DNA from: Gemmatimonadota bacterium
GTDB lineage: Bacteria > Gemmatimonadota > Gemmatimonadetes > Longimicrobiales > Longimicrobiaceae
Reading direction: 5' to 3'
Assembly (NCBI GenBank): GCA_019348265.1
Contig: JAHWJV010000004.1
Coordinates: 1 to 28,860 of the forward strand
DNA: 28,860 nt
The position numbers and the translations under genes are program-made. Position 1 is the first letter of the stretch. Each line of letters begins with the position of its first letter. The notes under the pieces were generated by a model that saw only the letters and a program-made list of their open reading frames with translations, had not been told where the DNA came from and did not search any database. This document shows, one piece after another, positions 15,602 through 22,757 of the stretch.

Positions 15602-16459
15602 CTAGGCCGCCTTCCGCTTTGTCATAGCCTCGAGGTCCGTGAACGAGGGGCGGTCACCGGGCTCGATGTTGCGCCGGGCGAACTCGACAGAGGTCATGGG
15701 CGAGTCGCCGCGGGCGAAGGAGAGAAGCGCGGTCCGGATGCAGGCCATGTAAGCATGCTCGGATTTGATGCGCGACTCGATCGCGCTGGCCATCGGCCCC
15801 AGGATGCCGTACGATAGAAGAATACCGAGGAAGGTGCCCACGAGCGCCGCCGCCACCTTTTCGCCGACCACCTCGGGCGCGCCGCCCACCGAGCCCATCG
15901 TGATGATGACCCCGAGCACGGCCGCGACGATGCCGAAGCCGGGCATGGCGTCGCTGACCTTGTTCAGAGCGTGCGGGACGGCCATGGCCTCCTCGTGCTG
16001 CTGCTCCAGGTCCAGATCCAGGATCTCAGAGAGGTGGTGGTCCTCCACCGCGCCGGTCAACAGCACCTTCAGCGTGTCGGCGAGGAAGCTGGTGGCGTGA
16101 TGATTGTTCATGAACGCCGGGTATTTCTTGAAGATCTCGCTCTTGTCGGGGTCCTCGATGTGAGCCTCCAGACCGACGAGACCCTCACGGCGCGCCACCT
16201 GGAACACGTCGTAGAGCACCTGGAGGAGCTCGGCATAAGCTTTCCCGGTGTACGGATTCGGCTTCACGAGGCCGAACGACTGCCCGAACACGCGTTTGAC
16301 CAGCGCGGGCGGGTTCGCAACCAGCAGCGCACCGAGTCCGGCGCCGCCGATGATGATGAACTCCGATATCTGAATCAGCACCACGATCTTGCCGTGGTGC
16401 ATGACATATCCACCCAGAACGCTGCCAACCACGATCAGGAGGCCAATGATGACAAACAC
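15602..16459 (-). CDS. motA: Flagellar stator protein MotA
   Basis: About 285 residues, normal for MotA, the ion-channel partner of MotB in the inner membrane. Two N-terminal helices (2-20, 33-48) are followed by a long cytoplasmic loop with EIFKKYPAFMNN. A second helix pair (about 170-190 and 205-225) contains the conserved MPGFGIVAAVLG proline. The GTG at 16459 (VFVIIGLLIVVG) is chosen because it matches family N-termini; the frame stays open upstream, but that part is not MotA-like. A weak AGGG lies 7 nt before it. A sigma-28-like promoter is upstream at 16513-16540. Confidence 0.93.
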   Translation of the reverse strand: MFVIIGLLIVVGSVLGGYVMHHGKIVVLIQISEFIIIGGAGLGALLVANPPALVKRVFGQSFGLVKPNPYTGKAYAELLQVLYDVFQVARREGLVGLEAHIEDPDKSEIFKKYPAFMNNHHATSFLADTLKVLLTGAVEDHHLSEILDLDLEQQHEEAMAVPHALNKVSDAMPGFGIVAAVLGVIITMGSVGGAPEVVGEKVAAALVGTFLGILLSYGILGPMASAIESRIKSEHAYMACIRTALLSFARGDSPMTSVEFARRNIEPGDRPSFTDLEAMTKRKAA

Positions 16460-16512
16460 GGTGGGGCCCTGTCGCTCGAATGGGAGAAGGGACGGAGGTC
16501 GCTTACGAATTA

Positions 16513-16540
16513 GTATCGGCCCCCCCGATGCAAAACTCGA
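16513..16540 (-). promoter_or_regulatory. Candidate sigma-28 promoter of motAB
   Basis: On the minus strand TCGAGTTT (16540-16533), a 12-nt spacer and GCCGATAC (16520-16513) resemble the flagellar sigma-28 consensus TAAAGTTT-N11-GCCGATAA. The predicted start would give a leader of about 45 nt. motAB is a classic sigma-28 target, and fliA is present in this window. Confidence 0.45.
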
Positions 16541-16546
16541 CCGGCG

Positions 16547-16556
16547 CGGCACAATC
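16547..16556 (+). promoter_or_regulatory. CGGCACAATC half-site between motA and the kinase-like gene
   Basis: These ten bases are identical to two thirds of the 15-bp palindrome found upstream of flgF and fliA (CGGCACAATCTGCCG on the strand of those genes). Here CGGTC follows instead of TGCCG, so one arm is lost. It may be a weak site of the same regulator. Confidence 0.3.
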
Positions 16557-16573
16557 CGGTCGAGCGGGGTCCG

Positions 16574-17254
16574 ATGAAGCAGGCGGAGGGTGCGCGGGCG
16601 GACGCGGCTGCGGAGGGGGCGTGGCTCGCCGTCAGCGACGCTTTGCTCCGGGGTGTGGGGCATGCCATGAACAACCGCGCGGCGGCGGTGAGCGCAGTGG
16701 TTCAGGTGCTGGCCGCGTCGGGCGAGGAGGGGCCGCTGGAAGCCGCTTTGCGCGCGGAAACGGACCGGCTGCAGCGTGCCGTGGAGCTCCTGCGTTTGCT
16801 TCCCCGCCAGTGGGGAAGCGACCCGGAGCCGGTGCGGGTCGAGGAACTGATCCCGAACGCGATCGCCCTGCTCGCGCTGCACTCCGACCTTCCCGAGACG
16901 CGCTTCGACTGGGACACCGACGGGCCACTTCCTCCAGTGCTGGTGGAGCCCTCGCTGCTGATCCACCTGGTCTGCCTGCTCGGCACCGCCGCGGGGCAGG
17001 AGGCGGCGCGGACCGGGGCACGCGCGGTCGCGATCCGCGGATCGGCCTCCACGGAGGTGGTTACGCTGCAGGTCTCAGTGGGGGAGCCGAACGATGCCTA
17101 TGCGGATGACGCGACCACGGGGGGAGAGGTGGATCCCCGATCGGCCGGCGCGCTGCTCGCTATGGCGGGTGGAGATCTTACGGTGGAGAGGGAGGACGGC
17201 CTGCGGGTGAAGTTCACGCTGCCGACACTCGCCGCGGGGCGAAGAGCCCGCTAG
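16574..17254 (+). CDS. Degenerate histidine-kinase-like protein, divergent from motA
   Basis: A 226-residue soluble protein with the outline of a kinase core only. An H-box-like helix RGVGHAMNNRAAAVSAV (His30) matches the GVAHEVNNP region of the hybrid kinases at 10224 and 11848. A helical pair and an ATPase-like C-terminal domain follow. The ATP-binding motifs are hard to find: the N-box region is LLIHLVCLLGTAAGQEAA with no asparagine, and the G boxes are eroded. It has no sensor domain. I infer a pseudokinase or a dimerisation/phosphotransfer protein. The ATG at 16574 is preceded by GGGG. It runs convergent to csrA with a 4-bp gap and no terminator. Confidence 0.55.
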   Translation: MKQAEGARADAAAEGAWLAVSDALLRGVGHAMNNRAAAVSAVVQVLAASGEEGPLEAALRAETDRLQRAVELLRLLPRQWGSDPEPVRVEELIPNAIALLALHSDLPETRFDWDTDGPLPPVLVEPSLLIHLVCLLGTAAGQEAARTGARAVAIRGSASTEVVTLQVSVGEPNDAYADDATTGGEVDPRSAGALLAMAGGDLTVEREDGLRVKFTLPTLAAGRRAR

Positions 17255-17258
17255 GGGT

Positions 17259-17489
17259 TCAGGAAGGGCGCGGGCGGAAGGTCTGGAGCCAGTCGCTGTC
17301 GGATGCGGGCGCACCGGCACGCCGGTTCTCGTCCGCGATCTGCTCGAGGATCTCTTCGCGGACGATGGTCACCTCCTGCGGTGCCTCGATACCCAGCCGC
17401 ACGCCGCGGCGGTCGGAAGCGAGCACGACAACGCGGATCCCATCGCCAATGATGATCGCGTCGCCGGGACGGCGACTGAGAATGAGCAT
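17259..17489 (-). CDS. csrA: Carbon storage regulator CsrA
   Basis: The 76-residue protein is a CsrA/RsmA RNA-binding dimer that represses or stabilises mRNAs by binding GGA motifs near ribosome binding sites. MLILSRRPGDAIIIGDGI and GVRLGIEAPQEVTIVREEI are the family core; the last 20 residues are a variable tail. The ATG at 17489 directly follows the flgK TAA (TAAATG), so expression is coupled to the hook-associated protein. In Bacillus a csrA-fliW pair limits flagellin translation in a similar place; no fliW is seen here. Confidence 0.97.
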   Translation of the reverse strand: MLILSRRPGDAIIIGDGIRVVVLASDRRGVRLGIEAPQEVTIVREEILEQIADENRRAGAPASDSDWLQTFRPRPS

Positions 17490-18884
17490 TTACGTGAGCT
17501 GGAGGATCGTCTGCATCATCTCGTCGACGACGGTTACGAGCCGCGCGGCCGCGGAATATGCCTGCTGGTGCTGCATCACCAAGATGAGTTCCTCGTCGGT
17601 TGACACTCCGCTGAGACTCTCGCGGCGGATGCTCGCCTGCTCGGCCAGGGTGGCGTAAACGGTGGAGTCGTTTTGCGCTCCGTTGACGACGGTGCCCAGG
17701 TCCACCACCGTCACGGCGTAATGCTCGGCAAAAGAGACGCCACCGAGATTGTTCTGCACCGCGGCCCAGGCGGCGAAGTCCGCCGCGACCGTGTTATCGG
17801 CCGGCGGCCCTCTCAAAGCGCCCATAGCGAGGGCAATCCGATTGTTGGAAAGCTCGCCGGACGTATCGGACGTGACCACGTCCGCCGCGGTCGCAGAAAC
17901 GGCGATGGTGCGCGCGCTGGTCCCGGCGGAGTTGAAGAAGTTTACACCGGTCGCGCCCGCAGCGGTATACCCGCTGCTGTGAAGGGCGTTCACCTGCGCG
18001 ACTAACCCCCCGGCCAGGGCGTCGAGCCGCCCCTGCACGGTGGGGATCTCCGTGTTGATCAGGCTGAGCAGGTCACCCATGGTGCTCGGCCCCTCGAAAG
18101 CGAGAGCCCGGCTGCCGATGCGGACCTCGGTGGGGGGCCCGGTGAGGGTGAGCGGGTTCCAGTCCGCGCCGTCGACGACCATCGCTCCGTCTACGAGAAT
18201 GGAGTAATCCGTAGGGCCGCGGTCGATCACCCGTACGGCGCCGATGGTGGCGAGCTCATCGATGAGGAGGTCGCGTCGATCGCGGAGCTCGCTCGCCATC
18301 TGGCCGTTGGTCTCCTGCTGCACGATGTTCGCGCTGATTCCGGCGATCTGGCCCGCCAGGCGATTCACATCCGTGACGGCGAGCTCCAGTCGGCTGCGCG
18401 CGTAGCTCGCCGTCTCGTCCAGTCGGCCGCTGAAGCTCTGCATCATGGAAGCGAGCTGCTTGCCGCGCTGGACGACGAGCCCCCGGAGCGGGGTGCTCGT
18501 CGGCTGGGTGGCCAGGTCGCTCCACGCCGAATGAAACGCGTCGAGCGCCTTAGAAAGGCCGGTGTCCGACGGCTCGCCCAGCACCTGCTGGACCTGATCT
18601 AGCATCTGGAAGCGTAACTGGGAGCCGGCCGCGCGTCCGGAGTCCCTGCGGAAGTTGGAGTCGAGGAGAGGGTCGCGGAGGCGGCTGACGTTGTCGACGC
18701 GGACGCCCGAGCCGAGTTGGCCGACGGGCGTCATGATGTTCGGCCGCGTCGCCAGAGCCGCGCGCTGCCGGGTGTACCCCTCGGTCTCCGCGTTGCTGAT
18801 GTTCTGAGACGCCACGCGCACGGCGGTCTGCTGGGCCATGATGCCTGTGCGGGCGACGTGGAGAATGCCGAAAAGACCGGACAT
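17490..18884 (-). CDS. flgK: Flagellar hook-associated protein FlgK (HAP1)
   Basis: About 464 residues. FlgK joins the hook to the filament outside the cell and is exported by the flagellar type III system without a cleaved signal. The N-terminal rod motif (GIMAQQTAVRVASQNISNAE, then EGYTRQRA) and the C-terminal helix (QHQQAYSAAARLVTVVDEMM) form the conserved D0 core. The middle is variable. The ATG at 18884 lies 2 nt after the flgN stop; the longer open frame beyond it is not FlgK-like. The gene normally found next, flgL, is absent: csrA follows at once. Confidence 0.95.
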   Translation of the reverse strand: MSGLFGILHVARTGIMAQQTAVRVASQNISNAETEGYTRQRAALATRPNIMTPVGQLGSGVRVDNVSRLRDPLLDSNFRRDSGRAAGSQLRFQMLDQVQQVLGEPSDTGLSKALDAFHSAWSDLATQPTSTPLRGLVVQRGKQLASMMQSFSGRLDETASYARSRLELAVTDVNRLAGQIAGISANIVQQETNGQMASELRDRRDLLIDELATIGAVRVIDRGPTDYSILVDGAMVVDGADWNPLTLTGPPTEVRIGSRALAFEGPSTMGDLLSLINTEIPTVQGRLDALAGGLVAQVNALHSSGYTAAGATGVNFFNSAGTSARTIAVSATAADVVTSDTSGELSNNRIALAMGALRGPPADNTVAADFAAWAAVQNNLGGVSFAEHYAVTVVDLGTVVNGAQNDSTVYATLAEQASIRRESLSGVSTDEELILVMQHQQAYSAAARLVTVVDEMMQTILQLT

Positions 18885-18886
18885 GA

Positions 18887-19432
18887 TCAGCCTCGTTTGT
18901 TCAGGAGGAGGCCACCCGCCGAGCGTTCGGCGATGCGCAGAGGAGCCGCGGCGTACCCGGGGCGAGGCTCCGCTGCCCCGCCATAGAGAGCCCGCACGTA
19001 GTCGTTGCCGGAGCTCAGCGCTCCGCGCAGTACCTGCCGGTTCAGCTCCACCTCTCGCGACAGCGTCAGGGCGACGGCGCGGAGGCCGTCCCGGGCGAAG
19101 CGGAGCCCATCGGTCATGCGGTCGCCGAGCACGTCCTCGAGCAGGCGGAGCGCGAGATCCTCGGTGCCGGCGAGAAAGCGGCACAAGGAGCGGCGCTGCC
19201 TGCGCGCTTCACCGAGCGTCACCAGGATCCGATGCGTGGCGAAGACGCTGTCGTCTACGCCGGAGAGGTCGTCCACGGCGACGGCTTCGCGCTGCTTGCG
19301 CATGATCCCGATGAGATCCTCGAGGAGGCGGATCTCGGTGGTGACGGCGCTCGCGAGTGCGTCGACGGCGGCGGGTGAGGTCTGCGGCTCGGAGGTGACC
19401 GCCACGCGATGTCCGATATCGATCCTGGCCAT
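18887..19432 (-). CDS. flgN: FlgN-like export chaperone
   Basis: A 181-residue, mostly helical protein placed directly before flgK, as FlgN usually is. FlgN is a cytoplasmic chaperone for FlgK and FlgL. The sequence is alpha-helical with heptad-like leucines (LASAVTTEIRLLEDLIGIMRKQ) and ELNRQVLRGAL near the C-terminus. FlgN proteins are poorly conserved, so the call rests on size, helix pattern and position. ATG at 19432 lies 1 nt after the flgJ stop. Confidence 0.75.
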   Translation of the reverse strand: MARIDIGHRVAVTSEPQTSPAAVDALASAVTTEIRLLEDLIGIMRKQREAVAVDDLSGVDDSVFATHRILVTLGEARRQRRSLCRFLAGTEDLALRLLEDVLGDRMTDGLRFARDGLRAVALTLSREVELNRQVLRGALSSGNDYVRALYGGAAEPRPGYAAAPLRIAERSAGGLLLNKRG

Positions 19433-19433
19433 G

Positions 19434-19763
19434 TCAGAGGCTCCCTTCCGGGACTGGGTCCTGCTGCGGAGCCGCGTCGGCGCCGGAGAGGAGAGGCCGG
19501 AGCTGGCGGTAAAGTGCGGCGCCGATCCCGCGCTCCCAACCGGAAGCCGCTTCGGCGCTGATCGTCTGGTCCATCATGCTGGAGAACATATCCTCGCCGG
19601 GTCCGCCGTCCATGATGCCGCCTTCCGGCACCGTGTCGCGCATCGCCTTGAAGAGCTCCTGAACGAAGACGCCCTCGAGCTCCTGCGTTGCGCGCCTGAG
19701 CTTGACCTCGTTCGGCGTCCCCCCGACGGGGGCGCCAGCGTGGAGCGGGGAAATCTGGGTCAT
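19434..19763 (-). CDS. flgJ: FlgJ-type rod-binding protein without muramidase
   Basis: A 109-residue protein equivalent to the N-terminal rod-capping domain of FlgJ: LRRATQELEGVFVQELFKAMRDTV and then MDQTISAEAASGWERGIG. This domain helps polymerise the rod proteins FlgF and FlgG in the periplasm. The muramidase domain of enterobacterial FlgJ is missing, as in many phyla, so a separate lytic enzyme must open the wall. The ATG overlaps the flgI TGA (ATGA), coupling translation. Confidence 0.9.
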   Translation of the reverse strand: MTQISPLHAGAPVGGTPNEVKLRRATQELEGVFVQELFKAMRDTVPEGGIMDGGPGEDMFSSMMDQTISAEAASGWERGIGAALYRQLRPLLSGADAAPQQDPVPEGSL

Positions 19764-20872
19764 CGAATCACGACCTCTGCCGCGAGTGCACCGACCTCTC
19801 GAAGGGACTCGAAGATCGCCGCGATCTCGCCGGCTGGTGTTTGAAGGGCATGCAGCGCTGAAGCGATCTGCTGTGCGGAGGTACCGCCCGGAACGCGCAC
19901 CTCTCCCGGGGCGGCCGTCCCGCCGGCGGCGCCGATGGTCAGGGTGACGGCGCCGTGGCTGACTACGGCCTCGCCCACGGACAGGTCGCCGCCGGCGACC
20001 ACGGTTCCGTCGCGGCCGTCGATGATGATGCGCGTCTGGCGAAGAGGCTGCACCCGCAGCTCCTCGACGCGCGAGAGGGTCGTCGCTCTCTGGGCCAGAT
20101 CGGCGGGGAGGTTCAACGCCACCGAGCCGGGGTCTTCCACGCTGGCCGTGCCGGCGCCGATCGCGGTGTTCACCGCGGCAGCGATGCGCGCGGCGGTGCC
20201 CAGGTCGGGTTCGCGAAGGAGAAGCCGTGAGCTGGACGCGAAGGCCGGCCGGGGCATGTCGCTCTCGAGCAGCCCGCCCGTCGGGATGCGAGCGGTAGTC
20301 TCGACCGTGTAGCCGCCGCGACCGAGCGTGCCGTCGCTGACGAGCAGGTTCCCCTGCGCGGTCGCGACTGGCTCACCCCCAACTTCGGAGATCAGCGGGG
20401 TCATCCAGAGCACTCCGCCGCGCACCGAGCGCGCGTCCGCCACCGAGGAGACGTGCACCTCGAAGCGGCCGCCGGGTCGCAGGTATGGCGATACCTCCGC
20501 CGTCACCAGCACCGCCGCGACGTTGCGCAGGCGCAGCACCTCCGGCGGAACTTCCACGTCGAACCGGCGCAGCAGATTCGCCACCGACTGCACCGTCTGG
20601 CCGGAGCTCTGCCCGCCCTGCACCCGATCTCCCGTGCCGTCAAGGCCGACGACCAACCCGTAGCCGACCAACCGAACCGGCACCAGCTGATCCTGGATCG
20701 TTATGTCCCGAATGCGGACCTGGGCCGTCGCGGCGGTGGAGACGGTAAGGATCGATGCTACCGCAACGATGAAGCGTCGCGCCGCGAGCTCGAGGTGCAA
20801 AGTGCGAAGTGCAAAACAACGCACTCGACCACTGTGTACTTCGAACCTTGAACGTTGAACTACCGTTTTCAT
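19760..20872 (-). CDS. flgI: Flagellar P-ring protein FlgI
   Basis: FlgI builds the P-ring around the rod in the periplasm. The mature part begins near AQVRIRDITIQDQ and has family motifs LVGYGLVVGLDGTGD and VLVTAEVSPYLRPGG, then RIIIDGRDGTVVAGGDLSVG and a C-terminal ASALHALQTPAGEI. ATG at 20872 overlaps the flgH TGA, but the first 25 codons come from heptad repeat G and give a 50-residue leader. A TTG at 20800 gives a normal signal peptide (ARRFIVAVASILTVSTAATA) and may be the true start. Length from the ATG is 370 residues. Confidence 0.93.
   Translation of the reverse strand: MKTVVQRSRFEVHSGRVRCFALRTLHLELAARRFIVAVASILTVSTAATAQVRIRDITIQDQLVPVRLVGYGLVVGLDGTGDRVQGGQSSGQTVQSVANLLRRFDVEVPPEVLRLRNVAAVLVTAEVSPYLRPGGRFEVHVSSVADARSVRGGVLWMTPLISEVGGEPVATAQGNLLVSDGTLGRGGYTVETTARIPTGGLLESDMPRPAFASSSRLLLREPDLGTAARIAAAVNTAIGAGTASVEDPGSVALNLPADLAQRATTLSRVEELRVQPLRQTRIIIDGRDGTVVAGGDLSVGEAVVSHGAVTLTIGAAGGTAAPGEVRVPGGTSAQQIASALHALQTPAGEIAAIFESLREVGALAAEVVIR
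20793..20865. repeat. Heptad inverted repeat G at the flgH-flgI junction
   Basis: Array 20793-20817 (GTGCAAA, GTGCGAA, GTGCAAA) faces a degenerate inverted array at about 20837-20865 (ACTTCGA, ACCTTGA, ACGTTGA). Both have a 7-nt step. The outer array ends 3 nt before the flgH stop codon, while the inner array covers the TTG candidate start of flgI. The in-frame ATG of flgI makes this repeat part of the predicted protein. Confidence 0.7.
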
Positions 20873-21480
20873 GGCCACACCGAGCCCAGGATCTTGCCGA
20901 TGATACCGCCGCGCGGCTTACCGAGAGAGCCTTTGGACGTGTAGGTCAGCTCCGCGTCGCCCAACCGCCAGGAATCGACCATGTTGCGCGCCGAAACGTC
21001 CTGTGGGCGAACCCAACCACGCAGCGCGAGCTCCTGTTTGCTGTTGTCGATGTCCACCAGCTTGATCCCCTCCACGCGCAGCAGGCCACTCGGCTCCACC
21101 TCGGTGACGCGAACCGTCATCTCGCCCTGGAAGCGGTTCTCCTGCACGGCCTCACCACGCTGCGAGGATTCCGCGCGACTGCTGCTGGAGACGTCTGCCG
21201 CCAGCGGCGGTACCGACGCGCTGATGCTCTGCGCCACGCCCAGGCTCAGGTCGCGGTGCCGGCGGTTCGAAGCGAAGTTGTCGCGGTTGGCTGCCGCGAC
21301 GGTGTACTCGTCGATGAGCACGGTAATGACGTCACCCACCGCGAACTCCTGCCGATCGGCCGTCCACGAGCGCCGCGGCGACTTCTTGGCGGCGGCGGGT
21401 GCCTGCTGCGCCGCCAGTGGAGCGGCGATGCACATCAGTCCGAGCATGGCGACGCCCACGAATCTCACTCTGCCCATCAT
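20869..21480 (-). CDS. flgH: Flagellar L-ring protein FlgH
   Basis: The 203-residue protein forms the L-ring in the outer membrane. Motifs: VGDVITVLIDEYTVAAANRD, RFQGEMTVRVTEVEPSGLLRVEG and the C-terminal VSARNMVDSWRLGDAELTYTSKG. FlgH is usually a lipoprotein; here the signal peptide (GVAMLGLMCIAAPLAAQQ) has a cysteine after Gly-Leu-Met, not a proper lipobox, and a signal peptidase I site (PLAAQ) fits better. The ATG at 21480 overlaps the flgA TGA; a second ATG follows at 21477. Confidence 0.94.
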   Translation of the reverse strand: MMGRVRFVGVAMLGLMCIAAPLAAQQAPAAAKKSPRRSWTADRQEFAVGDVITVLIDEYTVAAANRDNFASNRRHRDLSLGVAQSISASVPPLAADVSSSSRAESSQRGEAVQENRFQGEMTVRVTEVEPSGLLRVEGIKLVDIDNSKQELALRGWVRPQDVSARNMVDSWRLGDAELTYTSKGSLGKPRGGIIGKILGSVWP

Positions 21481-21962
21481 CTACTCCTGCTCGGGGAATC
21501 CAAACGAACGAGGCCGGCAGCGGTCGCGACACCTTCGAATCGCCGCTCGGTGTCGACCCGGACGGTCACCCGCCCGCCGGCCACCGCGGCGTTCATCGCT
21601 CGCCCTGCCACGCGCAACTCCATGCTTCCATCACGGTAGACTACCTGGACCGCGTCCCCGGCCTTGATGAGCGGCGGCGGCGCGACGGCCGGCTCGCGGA
21701 GGGGCTCCCCTTCCGAGATCATGCGGCGTGTCACCCAGCCCGCGGCCGGCTCCGCGCGAGAGGCCGTACTCTGAACCGCTCCGGTGGACGGCCGGTAGGC
21801 GATATCCGACGACTGCAGCACCGCACCCCGAGGAAGTGAGCGAGCGGCGACGGCGATCCTCGACTCCGACTGTCCCGCCGCGCGCCCCGGCAGCGCCAGG
21901 AGGACGAGCGCGGCGCAGGCCGCGAGCCACGCTCGCACTTTCACCGTCTCACGCCCGCGCAC
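21477..21962 (-). CDS. flgA: Flagella basal body P-ring formation protein FlgA
   Basis: A 161-residue periplasmic chaperone for FlgI. A signal peptide (AWLAACAALVLLALPGRAAG) is followed by an SAF-type fold: ARSLPRGAVLQSSDIAYRP, then VTRRMISEGEPLREPAV and IKAGDAVQVVYRDGSMEL. The start is GTG at 21962, 3 nt after the flgG stop; a GTG six codons downstream is also possible. Length is in the lower normal range for the family. Confidence 0.9.
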   Translation of the reverse strand: MRGRETVKVRAWLAACAALVLLALPGRAAGQSESRIAVAARSLPRGAVLQSSDIAYRPSTGAVQSTASRAEPAAGWVTRRMISEGEPLREPAVAPPPLIKAGDAVQVVYRDGSMELRVAGRAMNAAVAGGRVTVRVDTERRFEGVATAAGLVRLDSPSRSR

Positions 21963-21965
21963 TCT

Positions 21966-22751
21966 CTACCTCACCATCGACGCGGTGATCTGCGCCATCT
22001 GCTCGCTGTTCTGAATCGACTTGGAGTTGATCTCGTAGGCGCGCATCGCAGCGATCATGTCGACCATCTCCTGCACGATCTCGACGTTGCTCGCCTCGAG
22101 GCTACCCTGGAGCAGACGCCCGATTCCATCTTCGGACGGGAACCCCACGATGGCCTCACCGGACGCCGGCGTCTCGTTGTAGATGTTCTCCCCCATCGCG
22201 AGCAGGCCGGACGGGTTCGCGAAGCGCGCGAGCTCCAGCCGTCCGATCTCCTGCGTCTCCCCATCGCGGCCGTCCACCGACACGATCCCGGTGCGCGAGA
22301 CGCTGAGCGTGCCGGCGTCGAGCGGGACCTTGATCCCGGGAACGACGGCGTAGCCCTCCTGCGTCACGACCGTTCCGGTATCGGAGATGGTGAAGCTCCC
22401 GTCCCGCGTGTACCCTGTGGCCCCGCCGGGTAGCTGGATCTGGAAGAAGCCCTCTCCCTCGATCGCCAGGTCCAGAGAGCGGCCGGTCTGCTCGAGGGCG
22501 CCCTGGGAGTGCACCCGCTGCACCGCGGCGAGGTGGGTTCCGCGGCCCACCTGGATCGCAGGCACCGTTCCCGCCTCGGGCGAGCCCACCGTCGTACTCC
22601 CCTGCACCGTCTGGTACAGCAGGTCCTCGAAATGGGCGCGGCTCCTCTTGAAGCCCGTCGTGTTGACGTTGGCCAGGTTGTTCGCGATGACCTCGGTGCG
22701 CAGCTGCTGCGCGCGCATTCCGGTCGCGGCGGTACGAAGTGAAGGATCCAT
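21966..22751 (-). CDS. flgG: Flagellar distal rod protein FlgG
   Basis: 261 residues, the usual size. FlgG polymerises into the distal rod. The N-terminal rod motif TGMRAQQLRTEVIANNLANV, the segment LDLAIEGEGFFQI and the C-terminal EASNVEIVQEMVDMIAAMRAYE motifs are clear. ATG at 22751 has no Shine-Dalgarno site upstream; heptad repeat H begins 6 nt before it. Together with flgF it makes up the rod genes of the operon. Confidence 0.97.
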   Translation of the reverse strand: MDPSLRTAATGMRAQQLRTEVIANNLANVNTTGFKRSRAHFEDLLYQTVQGSTTVGSPEAGTVPAIQVGRGTHLAAVQRVHSQGALEQTGRSLDLAIEGEGFFQIQLPGGATGYTRDGSFTISDTGTVVTQEGYAVVPGIKVPLDAGTLSVSRTGIVSVDGRDGETQEIGRLELARFANPSGLLAMGENIYNETPASGEAIVGFPSEDGIGRLLQGSLEASNVEIVQEMVDMIAAMRAYEINSKSIQNSEQMAQITASMVR

Positions 22752-22757
22752 TGAGAT

